Numbered from the stretch's first letter, positions 9,030 to 20,434 are shown. The stretch: DNA of 64,000 nt from Marinomonas spartinae (GCF_016461715.1 NZ_JAEMUI010000011.1:1-64000), one strand, 5' to 3'. Numbers and translations are program-made. The notes: generated by a model from the sequence alone, not told the origin.

Positions 9030-9848
9030 TCAGGTTTGGCAGTCGGGACAATATACGGTACTACGTTGCCCTTGACGAATTTCTTTCAACTCACCACCAC
9101 ATTGTCGACAAGGCTTACCGGCTCGACCGTACACGGCTAACTCCTGCTTAAAGTAGCCAGGCTTACCATCCCCCCCGACAAAATCTCGTAACGTGGTACC
9201 ACCTTGCTTAATTGCTGAGGCAAGCACCATTTTAATGCACTCAACAAAATAAGCTAAACGGGCTTTACTAATATTACTCGCCATACGAGTAGGACGAATA
9301 CCCGCCATAAACAAAGCTTCGTTAGCGTAGATATTGCCAACCCCTACTACCACTTTGCTGTCCATAATAAAGGTTTTAATGGCGACTTTACGGCCCTTTG
9401 CCTTTTCATGTAGATAATCTACGTGAAAGTCTGGTGACAGAGGTTCTGGCCCCAAATGACTCAACAGCTCATGCTGGAGCCAGTCATTTGTTGTCCATAA
9501 AATCGCACCGAAACGTCGAGGATCCGTATAACGCAACCAATTCGCCTCCCCTGCAAAACAAAAATCCACGTGATCGTGAAACAAAGGCGGGGTATTGGGC
9601 GGCACAAAATACAAGCTGCCTGACATGCCTAAATGAATAATTAAGGTTCCCTTGGCCGTATGAATGCCAATGTATTTTCCTCGCCTAGACAAGTGTGTAA
9701 TGACTTGCCCTTGCATTTGATCTGTTAACTCAGGCGTGATTGGCCAACGCAACTTTGGCTGACGGATATCAATCTTAGTAACAGTCTGATTAACAAGATG
9801 CGGTTCGATGCCTCGCAGTGTTGTCTCTACCTCTGGCAACTCAGGCAT
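9030..9848 (-). CDS. mutM: formamidopyrimidine-DNA glycosylase
   Basis: Bifunctional DNA glycosylase/AP lyase removing 8-oxoguanine and Fapy lesions. All catalytic elements are visible: N-terminal PELPEVET with Pro2 nucleophile and Glu3, Lys in RRGKY (about 57), and the C-terminal zinc finger CRQC...CPDC ending the protein. Length 272 is standard. It is followed by rpmG and rpmB upstream on the same strand, a common gammaproteobacterial neighbourhood. Confidence 0.97.
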   Translation of the reverse strand: MPELPEVETTLRGIEPHLVNQTVTKIDIRQPKLRWPITPELTDQMQGQVITHLSRRGKYIGIHTAKGTLIIHLGMSGSLYFVPPNTPPLFHDHVDFCFAGEANWLRYTDPRRFGAILWTTNDWLQHELLSHLGPEPLSPDFHVDYLHEKAKGRKVAIKTFIMDSKVVVGVGNIYANEALFMAGIRPTRMASNISKARLAYFVECIKMVLASAIKQGGTTLRDFVGGDGKPGYFKQELAVYGRAGKPCRQCGGELKEIRQGQRSTVYCPDCQT

Positions 9849-9951
9849 GACTAAAACCCCACAAACGATTAAAAAGAAGCGATTATACTAACCCTTTAGA
9901 CAAAACTCTTTATTTTAGAAAAAGAAATTTTCAATACCGAACATCGAATAC

Positions 9952-9977
9952 AAAAAAACCGACTCAGTGAGTCGGTT
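9952..9977 (-). terminator. terminator of rpmB-rpmG
   Basis: Minus-strand hairpin with 9-bp arms AACCGACTC/GAGTCGGTT and a T-run, 22 bp after the rpmG stop. Confidence 0.85.
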
Positions 9978-9998
9978 CCTTTTGACAAAGATCGAAAA

Positions 9999-10169
9999 TT
10001 ATTTAATTTTCGCTTCTTTGTACATAACATGCTTACGTACAACAGGATCAAACTTTTTCATTTCTAGTTTGTCTGGAGTATTACGCTTGTTCTTGTCAGT
10101 TGTGTAAAAGTGACCAGTACCAGCGGAAGATACCATGCGAATAAGATCGCGAGCGCCTTTAGAAGCCAT
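9999..10169 (-). CDS. rpmG: 50S ribosomal protein L33
   Basis: 56-residue basic protein. Translation begins [17 protein letters not shown] and contains [22 protein letters not shown], diagnostic of L33. There is no CxxC pair, so it is the zinc-independent (C-) form. It lies 11 bp downstream of rpmB, the usual rpmBG operon. Confidence 0.97.
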   Translation of the reverse strand: MASKGARDLIRMVSSAGTGHFYTTDKNKRNTPDKLEMKKFDPVVRKHVMYKEAKIK

Positions 10170-10180
10170 GATTCAGATCC

Positions 10181-10417
10181 TTATACTTTTTCGCCGTTAG
10201 CACGAAGGTCAGCAAGAACTGATTCGATGCCTTTTTTATCGATAATACGCATACCTTTAGAAGAGACACGTAAACGGATGTAGCGGTTCTCACCTTCGAC
10301 CCAAAAACGGTGCCAATGAAGGTTTGGAAGAAAACGACGCTTAGTACGACGCTTTGAGTGAGAAACGTTATTACCTGTAACAGGACGTTTCCCAGTAACT
10401 TGACATACGCGAGACAT
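10181..10417 (-). CDS. rpmB: 50S ribosomal protein L28
   Basis: 78-residue L28 beginning [20 protein letters not shown] with the conserved [15 protein letters not shown] segment. The start at 10417 is chosen because homologues begin with MSRVCQ; the frame is open 16 codons further upstream. It is the first gene of rpmBG. Confidence 0.97.
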   Translation of the reverse strand: MSRVCQVTGKRPVTGNNVSHSKRRTKRRFLPNLHWHRFWVEGENRYIRLRVSSKGMRIIDKKGIESVLADLRANGEKV

Positions 10418-10639
10418 AATTAAATACCTTTTGCTATCCAGAAAATTATTGGAAGTGTGCTTCACTTCCTCAGGCGGAGCATGATTCCTTATGAATCAAA
10501 AAAATCCCGTACCGAGGATATAGCGGCGCGCATTTTCCCATAAGCAGCATCATTGAGCAATTCTTTTGTTAAAAAAATGATCAATTAAATAAACTTAGTC
10601 GAGAAAAGAAGCAAGCCTCGGCAAAAAACCACGAAAAAT

Positions 10640-11314
10640 CTATACCAATCCACGCTCAGCCAGTGATACAGGCGCGCCATCCCCCACCACAAAATGATCC
10701 AACATACGCACATCAACAAGCTCTAACGCCTGTTTGATGCGACCCGTTATAGTAATATCAGCTTGACTAGGTTCTGCCACACCACTTGGATGGTTATGGG
10801 CGAGGATAACGGCAGCAGCGTTATATTGCAGAGCGGCTTTAACCACTTCCCGTGGGTACACGGCAGCAGCATCAATGGTGCCCATAAAAAGCTCTTGATA
10901 ACGAATTAAACGATGCTGTGAGTCTAAAAAAAGCACCGCGAAGACTTCCCGTTGGGAATGACGAAGCTGGGAAGACAAGTAGGTACGAACATGCTCAGCA
11001 CTGGTAAATACCGTTTCACGCACAAGCTGCTCGTGCAAATGTCGCTTCGACATTTCTAGCACCGCTTGTAACTGAGTGAATTTCGCATCCCCCAATCCTA
11101 GCCCTTTGCAGAATTCCTCGCGACTGGCCGACATCAATGAACGCAACCCACCAAAGTGACTCAACACTTGCCGAGCCAACTCCACGGCGCTCAAACCTTG
11201 CGTACCTGTACGCAGAAAAATCGCCAACAACTCGGAATCACTCAATGCGCCTGCGCCTTGATGAATCAGCTTTTCTCTGGGTCTTTCTTGTTCAGGCCAA
11301 TGCTTAATACTCAT
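10640..11314 (-). CDS. radC: RadC-family JAB1/MPN protein
   Basis: 224 residues: N-terminal helix-hairpin-helix (about 1-95, with [12 protein letters not shown]) and a C-terminal JAMM/MPN+ domain with AHNHPSG followed by the downstream Asp (PSQADI), the metal-site pattern. The historical DNA-repair role is disputed; biochemical function is unknown. A strong AAGGAGG lies before the ATG. It is divergent from coaBC, as in E. coli and Pseudomonas. Confidence 0.95.
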   Translation of the reverse strand: MSIKHWPEQERPREKLIHQGAGALSDSELLAIFLRTGTQGLSAVELARQVLSHFGGLRSLMSASREEFCKGLGLGDAKFTQLQAVLEMSKRHLHEQLVRETVFTSAEHVRTYLSSQLRHSQREVFAVLFLDSQHRLIRYQELFMGTIDAAAVYPREVVKAALQYNAAAVILAHNHPSGVAEPSQADITITGRIKQALELVDVRMLDHFVVGDGAPVSLAERGLV

Positions 11315-11477
11315 GATCTCCTCCTTGATCCATGATAATCTTGCGCTACTGCGATTATATTAGAGAGGCTGAGGTTTAATCTGCGACAGGTTGGTCAAGT
11401 CAAATAACCAACCTTCATTATGCTACCTCGCCTTATTATTACCTTATCGGTCATGGCTTGAATTGAGAAGTTTTTTT

Positions 11478-12701
11478 ATGTCGTCTATCCATCAGAAACG
11501 CATTCTACTCGGTATTACTGGCGGTATTGCTGCTTACAAAAGCATCGAACTCATACGTTTACTCAGCAAAGCGGGAGCAGATGTTCAAGTTGTGCTGACC
11601 GATGGCGCTAAAGCCTTTGTTACTGAGATGACATTACAAGCGGTATCGGGAAACCCTGTTCGTAGCACCCTATTAGATCCCAATGCCGAAGCAGGCATGG
11701 GACATATTGAGCTCGCAAAATGGGCTGACCTTATTATCATTGCCCCAGCATCAGCCGACTTTATGGCTCGCTACGCACAAGGTATGGCAAACGATTTACT
11801 GACCACACTCTGTTTAGCAACGCAAGCGCCTGTTTTATTAGCCCCAGCCATGAATCAAGCTATGTGGCGTCATCCTGCCACTCAAGCCAACGCCTCCTTA
11901 TTAGCTGAGCGCGGTGTACTCAGTATTGGCCCAGCCGAAGGGGCACAGGCATGTGGCGATATTGGCCCTGGTCGCATGAATGAGCCGCAGGATATTACTC
12001 AGGCCGTTATCAGTCATTTTGAAAACACAAATATAGCTCAAGACTTAGTCGGGCAACATTGGGTGATTACGGCTGGCCCCACCATGGAAGCTATTGACCC
12101 TGTTCGCTATATCAGCAACCACAGTTCAGGAAAAATGGGGTATACTCTGGCCGCCGCCGCACAAGCCCGTGGTGCAAAAGTCACTTTGATAAGCGGCCCC
12201 GTACAAATCGCAGTACCTAATGGCGTTCACCTAGTAGCGGTTAAAAGCGCTGATGAGATGCTTACAGCCTGTGAGAATACCATGACCCAACAAGCCGATG
12301 TCTTTATTGGCGCTGCCGCCGTAGCCGACTTTAAAATGAAAGCCGTCTGTGATCAGAAAATGAAAAAGCAAACCAACAGTGATGAATTAACCCTCACGCT
12401 GGTTAAAAATCCAGACATCATTGCCACTCTCGCCAGTAAGCGTCTTGCCCGCTGCATTATCGGCTTTGCGGCAGAAACACAAAATGTCATTGATTACGCC
12501 AAAGACAAACTAGCTCGCAAGGGATTAGACATGATCATTGCCAATGATGTGTCTCGCGACGACATAGGTTTTAACAGCAACGAAAACCAAGTCACCGTGA
12601 TTACCAAAGACGCAACATGGCAGCCAGAAAAGGCTGCAAAAGCAAATTTAGCCGTCTCACTGGTGGATTGCATTAGCAGTCATTACCGTAAAACTCGTTA
12701 A
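11478..12701 (+). CDS. coaBC: bifunctional CoaC decarboxylase / CoaB ligase
   Basis: Two-domain coenzyme A biosynthesis enzyme of 407 residues. The N-terminal flavoprotein decarboxylase (about 8-180) has GITGGIAAYK, the catalytic His region MGHIELAKWAD, PASADFMA and APAMN. The C-terminal phosphopantothenoylcysteine synthetase (about 195-400) has AGPTMEAIDPVRYISNHSSGKMG and GFAAET. The start at 11478 matches family length; the open frame extends 29 codons upstream. It is followed 29 bp later by dut, the classical coaBC-dut pair. Confidence 0.96.
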   Translation: MSSIHQKRILLGITGGIAAYKSIELIRLLSKAGADVQVVLTDGAKAFVTEMTLQAVSGNPVRSTLLDPNAEAGMGHIELAKWADLIIIAPASADFMARYAQGMANDLLTTLCLATQAPVLLAPAMNQAMWRHPATQANASLLAERGVLSIGPAEGAQACGDIGPGRMNEPQDITQAVISHFENTNIAQDLVGQHWVITAGPTMEAIDPVRYISNHSSGKMGYTLAAAAQARGAKVTLISGPVQIAVPNGVHLVAVKSADEMLTACENTMTQQADVFIGAAAVADFKMKAVCDQKMKKQTNSDELTLTLVKNPDIIATLASKRLARCIIGFAAETQNVIDYAKDKLARKGLDMIIANDVSRDDIGFNSNENQVTVITKDATWQPEKAAKANLAVSLVDCISSHYRKTR

Positions 12702-12730
12702 CCATTCTTTTAAACAGTAAGTGAACTTTT

Positions 12731-13189
12731 ATGAAACACCCTATCCAATTAAAAATTCTGAGCGACAAAATCGGCAAAGACATCCCTATGCCAACCTACG
12801 CCACAGAAGGCTCTGCTGGTCTTGACCTTCGCGCTTGCCTAGACCAAGCAATCGAGCTTGCTCCTGGTGAAACAACATTGCTGCCAACGGGATTATCTAT
12901 TTATATTCAGGATCCAAACCTTGCCGCAACCATTTTACCCCGCTCAGGCCTCGGCCATAAACATGGCATTGTGCTGGGTAATTTGGTTGGCTTGATCGAC
13001 TCTGACTACCAAGGTGAACTGATGGTCTCTTGCTGGAATCGAGGCAATACCACCTTTACGATTGAACCCGGCGAACGCGTTGCCCAGATGGTGTTATTAC
13101 CTGTCGTTCAGGCGGAATTTAACATTGTCACTGAGTTCGAAAAAACCGAACGAGGCGAAGGGGGCTTTGGCCATACAGGTACAAAATAA
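12731..13189 (+). CDS. dut: dUTP diphosphatase
   Basis: 152-residue trimeric dUTPase converting dUTP to dUMP and PPi. All five motifs are present in order: [39 protein letters not shown] and [10 protein letters not shown]. It is probably cotranscribed with coaBC. Confidence 0.97.
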   Translation: MKHPIQLKILSDKIGKDIPMPTYATEGSAGLDLRACLDQAIELAPGETTLLPTGLSIYIQDPNLAATILPRSGLGHKHGIVLGNLVGLIDSDYQGELMVSCWNRGNTTFTIEPGERVAQMVLLPVVQAEFNIVTEFEKTERGEGGFGHTGTK

Positions 13190-14414
<1,225 letters not shown>

Positions 14415-14487
14415 GCAACGTACACACTCAACCCTGCCCAATTAGAGGCACTCAACGACAATAATGGGTTTGATACTGGACGGTCAA

Positions 14488-15081
14488 ATGAGCACAAAAA
14501 AAAGTGATCGACGCACACAAATATTACAAGCTTTGGCACAAATGCTTGAAAGTAGCCCAGGAGCCCGCATAACAACGGCAGCCTTGGCAAAACAAGTTGG
14601 TGTCTCGGAAGCAGCGCTCTATCGCCACTTCCCTAGTAAAGCCAAAATGTTTGAGGGTTTGATCGAGTTCATTGAAGAATCATTGTTTACTCGTATCCAT
14701 CGCATTGTTCAAGGAGAAGCCGATGTATTAACTCGTATTGAGATGATACTGACGTTGACACTTGGTTTTGCAGAACATAACCCAGGCATGTGTCGCCTGT
14801 TAACGGCAGACGTACTTGCTGGTGAAACGGATCGTCTGCGCATTCGCATCGCACAATTATTTGAGCGAATCGAAACGCAGCTAAAACAAATCATGCGTGA
14901 AGCGGATTTGAAACAAGGCCTACGCCCGGCTATGGGCGTCGCCCCCTGTGCCGATCTTTTGATCGCCATTATAGAAGGGAAGATTCGCCACTATGTACGT
15001 AGCGACTTTAAAGTCAAACCAACCAGTGTGTGGACGGAACAGTGGTCCACATTGGCACAAAATTTGATGCTAAATCGCTAA
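14488..15081 (+). CDS. slmA: nucleoid occlusion protein SlmA
   Basis: TetR-like DNA-binding division inhibitor of 197 residues that blocks FtsZ assembly over the nucleoid. The N-terminal HTH (ITTAALAKQVGVSEAALYRHFPSKAKMFEGL) and the SlmA-specific C-terminal region (LTADVLAGETDRLR) are clear. The start at 14488 (MSTKKSDRR) is preferred over an in-frame ATG 24 bases upstream. Location between argB and convergent pyrE is conserved in gammaproteobacteria. Confidence 0.95.
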   Translation: MSTKKSDRRTQILQALAQMLESSPGARITTAALAKQVGVSEAALYRHFPSKAKMFEGLIEFIEESLFTRIHRIVQGEADVLTRIEMILTLTLGFAEHNPGMCRLLTADVLAGETDRLRIRIAQLFERIETQLKQIMREADLKQGLRPAMGVAPCADLLIAIIEGKIRHYVRSDFKVKPTSVWTEQWSTLAQNLMLNR

Positions 15082-15099
15082 ACTAAAGGGTATCGCTAA

Positions 15100-15134
15100 A
15101 ATAAAAGGTGAGGATCTCACAAATAAGATCCTCA
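15100..15134 (-). terminator. slmA-pyrE intergenic terminator
   Basis: Hairpin with 9-bp arms TGAGGATCT/AGATCCTCA (15109-15117 with 15126-15134). On the minus strand it is followed by a T-rich stretch, so it mainly ends pyrE transcripts. Confidence 0.7.
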
Positions 15135-15141
15135 TCGATGG

Positions 15142-15789
15142 TTAGATACCGTATTGATCTCGGTATGCTTTGACGGCATCTAGGTGTTTAGTAAAGCTTG
15201 GGGAATCCTGCTCTGCTAGATACGTCATGATGTCATTAAGCGACACGATACTGATAACAGGCATTTGGAAGTCCCGTTCGACTTCTTGGATTGCGGATAG
15301 CTCGCCTTGACCACGCTCTTGACGATCTAAAGCAATCAGAACACCGGCAGGCGTTGCATTGGCTTCTTTAATGATGGTCATCACTTCGCGAATAGCCGTT
15401 CCGGCAGTAATAACGTCATCGATAATCATGACATTACCAGCCAGTTCAGCGCCAACAAGTGAACCACCTTCACCGTGATCTTTTGCTTCTTTACGGTTGA
15501 AGACGTATGGTGTGTCCACATTATGATGGTCATACAGAGCCACTGCCGTGGTTGTCGCTAGGGGAATCCCTTTGTAAGCGGGGCCGAATAGAACATCAAA
15601 TGGGACATTAGCTTCCATTAACGCGGCAGCATAGAAGCGTCCTAACTTAGCCAGCGCTTGACCAGAAGCAAACAAGCCTGCATTAAAGAAGTAAGGGCTA
15701 ACACGGCCAGATTTAAGGGTAAACTCGCCAAAGCGCAAAACGTTTTGCTCAATGGCGAACTCAATAAAGTCTTTTTGGTAAGGTTTCAT
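15142..15789 (-). CDS. pyrE: orotate phosphoribosyltransferase
   Basis: Couples orotate with PRPP to form OMP; 215 residues. The PRPP-binding motif [16 protein letters not shown] and the N-terminal [22 protein letters not shown] are diagnostic. The start at 15789 has GGAG 5-6 bases upstream; the frame extends 51 codons further without similarity to the family. Divergent from the crc-like gene, as in Pseudomonas. Confidence 0.97.
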   Translation of the reverse strand: MKPYQKDFIEFAIEQNVLRFGEFTLKSGRVSPYFFNAGLFASGQALAKLGRFYAAALMEANVPFDVLFGPAYKGIPLATTTAVALYDHHNVDTPYVFNRKEAKDHGEGGSLVGAELAGNVMIIDDVITAGTAIREVMTIIKEANATPAGVLIALDRQERGQGELSAIQEVERDFQMPVISIVSLNDIMTYLAEQDSPSFTKHLDAVKAYRDQYGI

Positions 15790-15903
15790 GCCGACTCCAG
15801 ATTGATTGAATATGTAACAAAGCGCCGCCAAGAACGAGCGAAGCCATGCCAACTTTGGATAGGTGCTAATATAACACACGGCTAGGAATTGTAGGGACCA
15901 GAA

Positions 15904-16680
15904 ATGAAGGTCATCAGCCTTAATGTAAACGGTATAAAACAAGCAGCCGACCGCGGCTTTTTTGAATGGATGGTTCGTCAGAACCCTGACGTTGTATGTC
16001 TACAGGATATACAAGCAGATGAACGCAGTCTCAATGACAGCGTTTTCTTTCCTCCAGAATTCAATACCTACTTCTTCGATTCCATCGAGAATCCAGAGCA
16101 AGCAGGTGTTGCTATTTATTGCAAAACCATGCCTAAGGCCATTATGACCGGCATGGGCTTTCCTGAATGTGACTTTGAAGGCCGCTTTATTCAAGCAGAC
16201 TTTGATAAAGTGAGCATTGGTACGTTCTTAACTCCTCATGGTTCAAATCATGAAGATGCACTACAAGAACACAAATATCGCTTTATGGAAGGCTTTAAAA
16301 ACCACTTGATCAAAACACGCCGCAAGCGCCGCGAATTTATTTTTTGCGGGACAGCCAATGTTGCACGCTCCCCGATTGATGTCAGCAGTTGGTTCGTCAA
16401 CCAGCGCAACTCAGGTTTTTTGCCGGAAGAACGCAAATGGATCAACGAAATATTCAATGAACTTGAATACATTGATGCCTTCCGTCAAGTGAACAAACAA
16501 GATAAGCAGTACACTTGGTGGCCTGATTATGAGCGAGCTTGGAAACTGGATGAAGGTGGTCGACTCGACTATCAGATCACCACACCAGGGCTACGCAACA
16601 TCATCCAAGGAGGCAGCGTCTACAAAGGACAACGTTTCTCCGATCACGCGCCATTAATTATGGAATACGATATCGACTGA
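15904..16680 (+). CDS. crc: Crc-like exonuclease III fold protein
   Basis: 258-residue protein of the endonuclease/exonuclease/phosphatase fold, colinear with Pseudomonas Crc (catabolite repression control, an Hfq partner in translational repression) and adjacent to pyrE as there. Catalytic positions of exonuclease III are altered: LQE is LQD (Crc-like), and the GDxN motif reads GTAN, losing the Asp; the C-terminal SDHAPL is kept. Nuclease activity is therefore doubtful. Assignment to Crc rather than XthA rests on these changes and on synteny. Confidence 0.82.
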   Translation: MKVISLNVNGIKQAADRGFFEWMVRQNPDVVCLQDIQADERSLNDSVFFPPEFNTYFFDSIENPEQAGVAIYCKTMPKAIMTGMGFPECDFEGRFIQADFDKVSIGTFLTPHGSNHEDALQEHKYRFMEGFKNHLIKTRRKRREFIFCGTANVARSPIDVSSWFVNQRNSGFLPEERKWINEIFNELEYIDAFRQVNKQDKQYTWWPDYERAWKLDEGGRLDYQITTPGLRNIIQGGSVYKGQRFSDHAPLIMEYDID

Positions 16681-16723
16681 TCTGACTCGTTTTTACTTCC
16701 ATAAAACCAGTCCCTAAATAAGC

Positions 16724-16757
16724 AAAAAGCCCGCAGTACAAGGTGACTGCGAGCTTT
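16724..16757 (-). terminator. terminator after the mutarotase gene
   Basis: Twelve-base arms with one mismatch (16724-16735 and 16746-16757) and a five-T run on the minus strand, between the convergent crc-like gene and the mutarotase gene. Confidence 0.75.
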
Positions 16758-16836
16758 AATGGGATAACACGTTTTAATGGCATGACAAGAGCCACATTAA
16801 GTCAGCTATGTTGCTCTCTGCCCCATTAGATTGAGC

Positions 16837-17751
16837 TTAGCTGAGTGTCTCCACGGTAACCGATAACCTAAGTTGATGCATATCACCTGAGGCAATCTGA
16901 TAGCCATTATCTAACGCATTGGCGGTTTCCACACAGACAAAGTGTCGATAATCCTCGTCTTCCATGTCCGCGCGCTTTTTAGCCAATTCAGGGCCCGGGT
17001 TCCACAACACGGTACTTTGACTACCTTCGGTACGAAGGGTAATCTTACGCGCCAAGCTGGCATCCTCGATCACACACTCGTCAGGCGAATCAATATACAC
17101 GCTGTCTAAACATTCGAATGGTGTCACAACACCACTTTGCTTTTTACGAGCGCCATTATCAAGCTTATCGATAAATGACACGCCGTCTAACCCCCGAACC
17201 TGAACTTGCTGGTTGTCTCCCACATGGAAATAGGTATGCAACGCTTCTGTCACCTCCATCGGCTTATCCGATAAATTAGCCGCAGAAAAATTGATACTAA
17301 AACCGTCTCCTGTAAAACGAAATACCTGACGTAATTCGAACGCTTGAGGCCACATTTCTTCTAACAAAGGATGATCTTCAGAAGCAAGGCGCAGTACAAT
17401 TTTCACATCGCCATTTTTGAAGCGTCCAGCTTCGGAAAATTGCCAACGAAAATAACGAGCCAAACCATGAGCAGGGTAATCCAATTGTTTTTCATTGGCC
17501 CCAAACCATGGCCAACAAACAGGCACACCAAAATGACGGCGACCAAAACGCGTTTGATTTCCTTGGTTAGCAGACTGGAACAACAAGTCCTTCTGACCTG
17601 CCGGCACAAAGCTCACTAAATGACCGCCCCACAATGCAATTCGAGCATGGTACTCTGGCTGATCAATGACAATCTCATCACACTCTCTAAGGCTTGCAGG
17701 TAATAAATCCCCACCCAGCGCTTCCAACTCTTGTATTAGTTGGCCATTCAT
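16837..17751 (-). CDS. aldose/hexose-6-phosphate 1-epimerase
   Basis: 304-residue cytosolic galactose-mutarotase-like protein of the YeaD class (D-hexose-6-phosphate mutarotase). The family signatures HARIALWGGHLVSF, GVPVCWPWFG, HGLARYFRW, ALHTYFHVGD (catalytic His) and a Glu near the C-terminus (CVETANA) are visible. It interconverts anomers of sugar phosphates. No linked sugar operon is present. Confidence 0.88.
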   Translation of the reverse strand: MNGQLIQELEALGGDLLPASLRECDEIVIDQPEYHARIALWGGHLVSFVPAGQKDLLFQSANQGNQTRFGRRHFGVPVCWPWFGANEKQLDYPAHGLARYFRWQFSEAGRFKNGDVKIVLRLASEDHPLLEEMWPQAFELRQVFRFTGDGFSINFSAANLSDKPMEVTEALHTYFHVGDNQQVQVRGLDGVSFIDKLDNGARKKQSGVVTPFECLDSVYIDSPDECVIEDASLARKITLRTEGSQSTVLWNPGPELAKKRADMEDEDYRHFVCVETANALDNGYQIASGDMHQLRLSVTVETLS

Positions 17752-17904
17752 TCATGACTCCATTAGATAATCCGGTATGCACATAGTATCCTGACAGTAG
17801 ACGATTACAATAGCCTACACTTATGGTGACTATTTAGCTTGTAAAAGTTTAAGGAATTAAAACTTAACCTCAAAGCATTTTTAAGCTATAAACCAGCCTA
17901 ACGA

Positions 17905-17941
17905 TAGGCGTTTTTTCATAACGGAAAAACGCCTAATTTTT
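17905..17941 (+). terminator. plus-strand terminator between divergent genes
   Basis: An 11-bp perfect stem (17905-17915 with 17925-17935) is followed by ATTTTTAT. It is oriented to stop plus-strand transcripts, yet lies between two divergently transcribed genes and 35 bp before the downstream ATG. So it must act as an attenuator of the next gene or end a small RNA starting between about 17760 and 17900. Confidence 0.7.
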
Positions 17942-17975
17942 ATACTAATAGGTTAATCTATGAAGAGTTTTGCCA

Positions 17976-19361
17976 ATGAATCAATTTAATGAACCAAAAA
18001 TGGTCATCGGTAGTGAGGAATGGTGCGCCTTTCCATCCATCAATATCCCTGCGGTAAAAGCTCGCATCGATTCTGGAGCAAAAACCTCGTCTCTTCACGC
18101 GATCAACATTCATTTTTTCACTCGCGACGGTGTCCAATGGGCAGGCTTTGAAGTGCATCCTATACAGGAAAACCGTAAAATCACCGTACACTGTGAAGCC
18201 CCGGTTATCGACCATCGCGTTATCAAAAGTTCCAGTGGCGATAAGGAAAAACGCCCTGTTATTCGAGTTCCTCTAGCCATTGGCGAAAAATCTTGGGCAA
18301 TAGAAGTCACACTCACCGATCGTGACAGCATGGGCTATCGTATGCTACTGGGCCGCGAGGCAATGAATGGTCGTATTTTAGTCGACCCAGAAGGTTCTTG
18401 CTTATTGGGAGACCGCTGTCAAAACGATTTAGCAAACTTATATAAAGCCCCTGAAATGCGCACTGGGGGATTAAAAATTGGCTTACTGGCAAGCAATCCA
18501 GATTTGTACAGCAATCGCCGCATTATGGAAGCCGCTGAATCTCGTGGTCACGAAATTCAATTTTTAAACATTAAAAATTGTTATATGAAGTTAGATGCGA
18601 CCACGCCAGAAATTCACTACCGTGGTGGTCGTCTGTTGAATGATTTGGATGCCATTATTCCACGCATTCGCCCTAGCAAAACCTTCTACGCTTGTACCTT
18701 ATTACGCCAATTCGAATCACTCGGCGTGTATTGCTTAAATACCTCCATGGCGATTGCAAAATCCCGTGACAAGTTACGTTCCCTACAGTTATTGCTGGAT
18801 AATGGCTTACAAATCCCCACTACGGGCTTTGCGAACTCACCACTCGATACCGATGACCTAATCGATATGGTTGGCGGCGCGCCTCTGATCGTCAAATTAT
18901 TAGAGGGAACACAGGGTAAAGGCGTTGTACTAGCTGAAACCCGTAAAGCCGCCGACAGCGTCATCAATGCCTTTAAGAGCCTCAATGCCAATATTTTGGT
19001 TCAGGAATTTATTAAGGAGGCCAGCGGAAAAGACTTACGCTGCTTTGTGATTGACGGCAAAGTGGTGGCTTCCATTCAACGGGTCGCCGCTGTCGGAGAG
19101 TTTCGTGCCAACATTCATCTTGGAGGACGGGCCGAGCTGGTAAAAATCACAGCGGAAGAAAAGCGACTGGCAATCAAAGCAGCCAAAGCCATGGATTTAA
19201 AAGTCGCGGGAGTCGACCTTATTCGTTCAAACAAAGGCCCCTTGCTCCTGGAGGTCAATTCTTCACCTGGCCTGCAAGGTATCGAAACAGCCACCAACGA
19301 AGACATTGCCGTCAAGATGATCATGGCAATCGAAAAGCAACTGTGCATACCTAGCGAGTAA
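17976..19361 (+). CDS. retropepsin-like zinc protease / RimK ATP-grasp fusion
   Basis: 461-residue fusion. Residues about 5-150 match the RimK-associated protease domain (PF05618 type) with the aspartic-protease-like motif [14 protein letters not shown] and LGREAM. Residues about 165-455 are a RimK-type ATP-grasp ligase with [46 protein letters not shown] and [15 protein letters not shown]. RimK adds glutamates to ribosomal protein S6; the linked protease is known to oppose or regulate it in some species. The ATG at 17976 follows GAAGAG by 8 bases; a TTG lies two codons earlier. Confidence 0.88.
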   Translation: MNQFNEPKMVIGSEEWCAFPSINIPAVKARIDSGAKTSSLHAINIHFFTRDGVQWAGFEVHPIQENRKITVHCEAPVIDHRVIKSSSGDKEKRPVIRVPLAIGEKSWAIEVTLTDRDSMGYRMLLGREAMNGRILVDPEGSCLLGDRCQNDLANLYKAPEMRTGGLKIGLLASNPDLYSNRRIMEAAESRGHEIQFLNIKNCYMKLDATTPEIHYRGGRLLNDLDAIIPRIRPSKTFYACTLLRQFESLGVYCLNTSMAIAKSRDKLRSLQLLLDNGLQIPTTGFANSPLDTDDLIDMVGGAPLIVKLLEGTQGKGVVLAETRKAADSVINAFKSLNANILVQEFIKEASGKDLRCFVIDGKVVASIQRVAAVGEFRANIHLGGRAELVKITAEEKRLAIKAAKAMDLKVAGVDLIRSNKGPLLLEVNSSPGLQGIETATNEDIAVKMIMAIEKQLCIPSE

Positions 19362-19366
19362 ACACC

Positions 19367-19400
19367 GTGCCCATCAAACGCGATGGGCACAATATTTTTT
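19367..19400 (+). terminator. terminator after the RimK fusion
   Basis: Perfect 9-bp arms GTGCCCATC/GATGGGCAC, 6-nt loop, then AATATTTTTT. Confidence 0.85.
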
Positions 19401-19468
19401 GTAGACTGAAAACGAGGTTGGGATTTTGTTTTAGGCAAATAGAAGCTTTAAACAAGTCAAAGCACGTA

Positions 19469-20434
19469 TCATGCGGATATCGTGGATTGGTTTCGACCCG
19501 CTTGTTTCGATTTATACAACGCTTGATCCGCCCGATTTAACCAAGCAGAAGCACTGCTATCTTTCTCGTTAAGCTCAGCGATTCCTAAACTAATCGTGAC
19601 ATTGATGCCCGCCGATTTGGTTTTAAAAACTCGTGTAGCAATTTTTTCACGGAACTTTTCACAAAAAGATTTGGCACTTTGTTGATCAGTGTTTGGCAGC
19701 AGCATGACAAACTCCTCCCCGCCATAGCGCGCCACAAAATCCCCCCGTCGCGTAGAGGCGATCATTTCGACGGCAATATCTTTGAGAATTTGATCACCTA
19801 CCAGATGTCCGTATTGGTCATTAATATCCTTAAAGTGATCCAAATCAATCATTACCAAAGAGTGTGGTCCTGTGCCTTTTTTCAAAAAAGAATTAAAGGT
19901 CAACTCCAGCGCCTTTTCCAAACCACTGCGATTGTTTAGCTCAGTTAATGGATCAATCTTACTAAGCTGCTCCAGCTGACGATTGGCAGAGGACAACGCC
20001 ATTCTATTACTCGCCACATCCGTCACATCATAAACTGCAATACACGCATATTCTAATGTCCCATCTGCATTCGTTAACGGACGTAACGTTATATTCTGGT
20101 ACATTTTTTCGGCAAGCCCAGTAATAGGGCGATAACTTTTAAAGGGAAATAAATGCGGACATTGCTCCCAAGAGATAAAAACAGACGTGCGCAAGCCAAA
20201 TACATTATCGATTTTACGCTTCAACCATGCTTTATCGATGGAAGGAAAGAGCTCAAAGAAATCCTGTCCCTTAGCGGAAGTTGAACTTTTACCACTATGG
20301 TTTTCCATAAAGCTGTTCCACAGTGTAATTTGATAATGCTTATTGATCACAACAAGACCAAGGTCAATATGGTTGAGCATATCAAATAGCCAGTGCAACT
20401 CCATTATCTCTTCTGTATGACGTTGCATACTCAC
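19469..20434 (-). CDS. PAS-GGDEF diguanylate cyclase
   Basis: 321-residue soluble protein. An N-terminal PAS-like sensor (about 10-140; LGLVVINKHYQITLWNSFME) is followed by a GGDEF domain (about 160-320) with an intact RYGGEEF active site (GGEEF at 238-242), predicted to make c-di-GMP. It begins directly after the stop of the response-regulator gene, so the two are coupled. The start is a GTG at 20434 with GAGG about 5 bases upstream; an ATG two codons later is an alternative. No RxxD-type inhibitory site is evident upstream of GGEEF. Confidence 0.9.
   Translation of the reverse strand: MSMQRHTEEIMELHWLFDMLNHIDLGLVVINKHYQITLWNSFMENHSGKSSTSAKGQDFFELFPSIDKAWLKRKIDNVFGLRTSVFISWEQCPHLFPFKSYRPITGLAEKMYQNITLRPLTNADGTLEYACIAVYDVTDVASNRMALSSANRQLEQLSKIDPLTELNNRSGLEKALELTFNSFLKKGTGPHSLVMIDLDHFKDINDQYGHLVGDQILKDIAVEMIASTRRGDFVARYGGEEFVMLLPNTDQQSAKSFCEKFREKIATRVFKTKSAGINVTISLGIAELNEKDSSASAWLNRADQALYKSKQAGRNQSTISA

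Noticed and set aside
15790-15942. Upstream extension of the pyrE frame
   Set aside because: Adds 51 residues not seen in the family and overlaps the start of the divergent crc-like gene; the internal ATG has a proper ribosome site.
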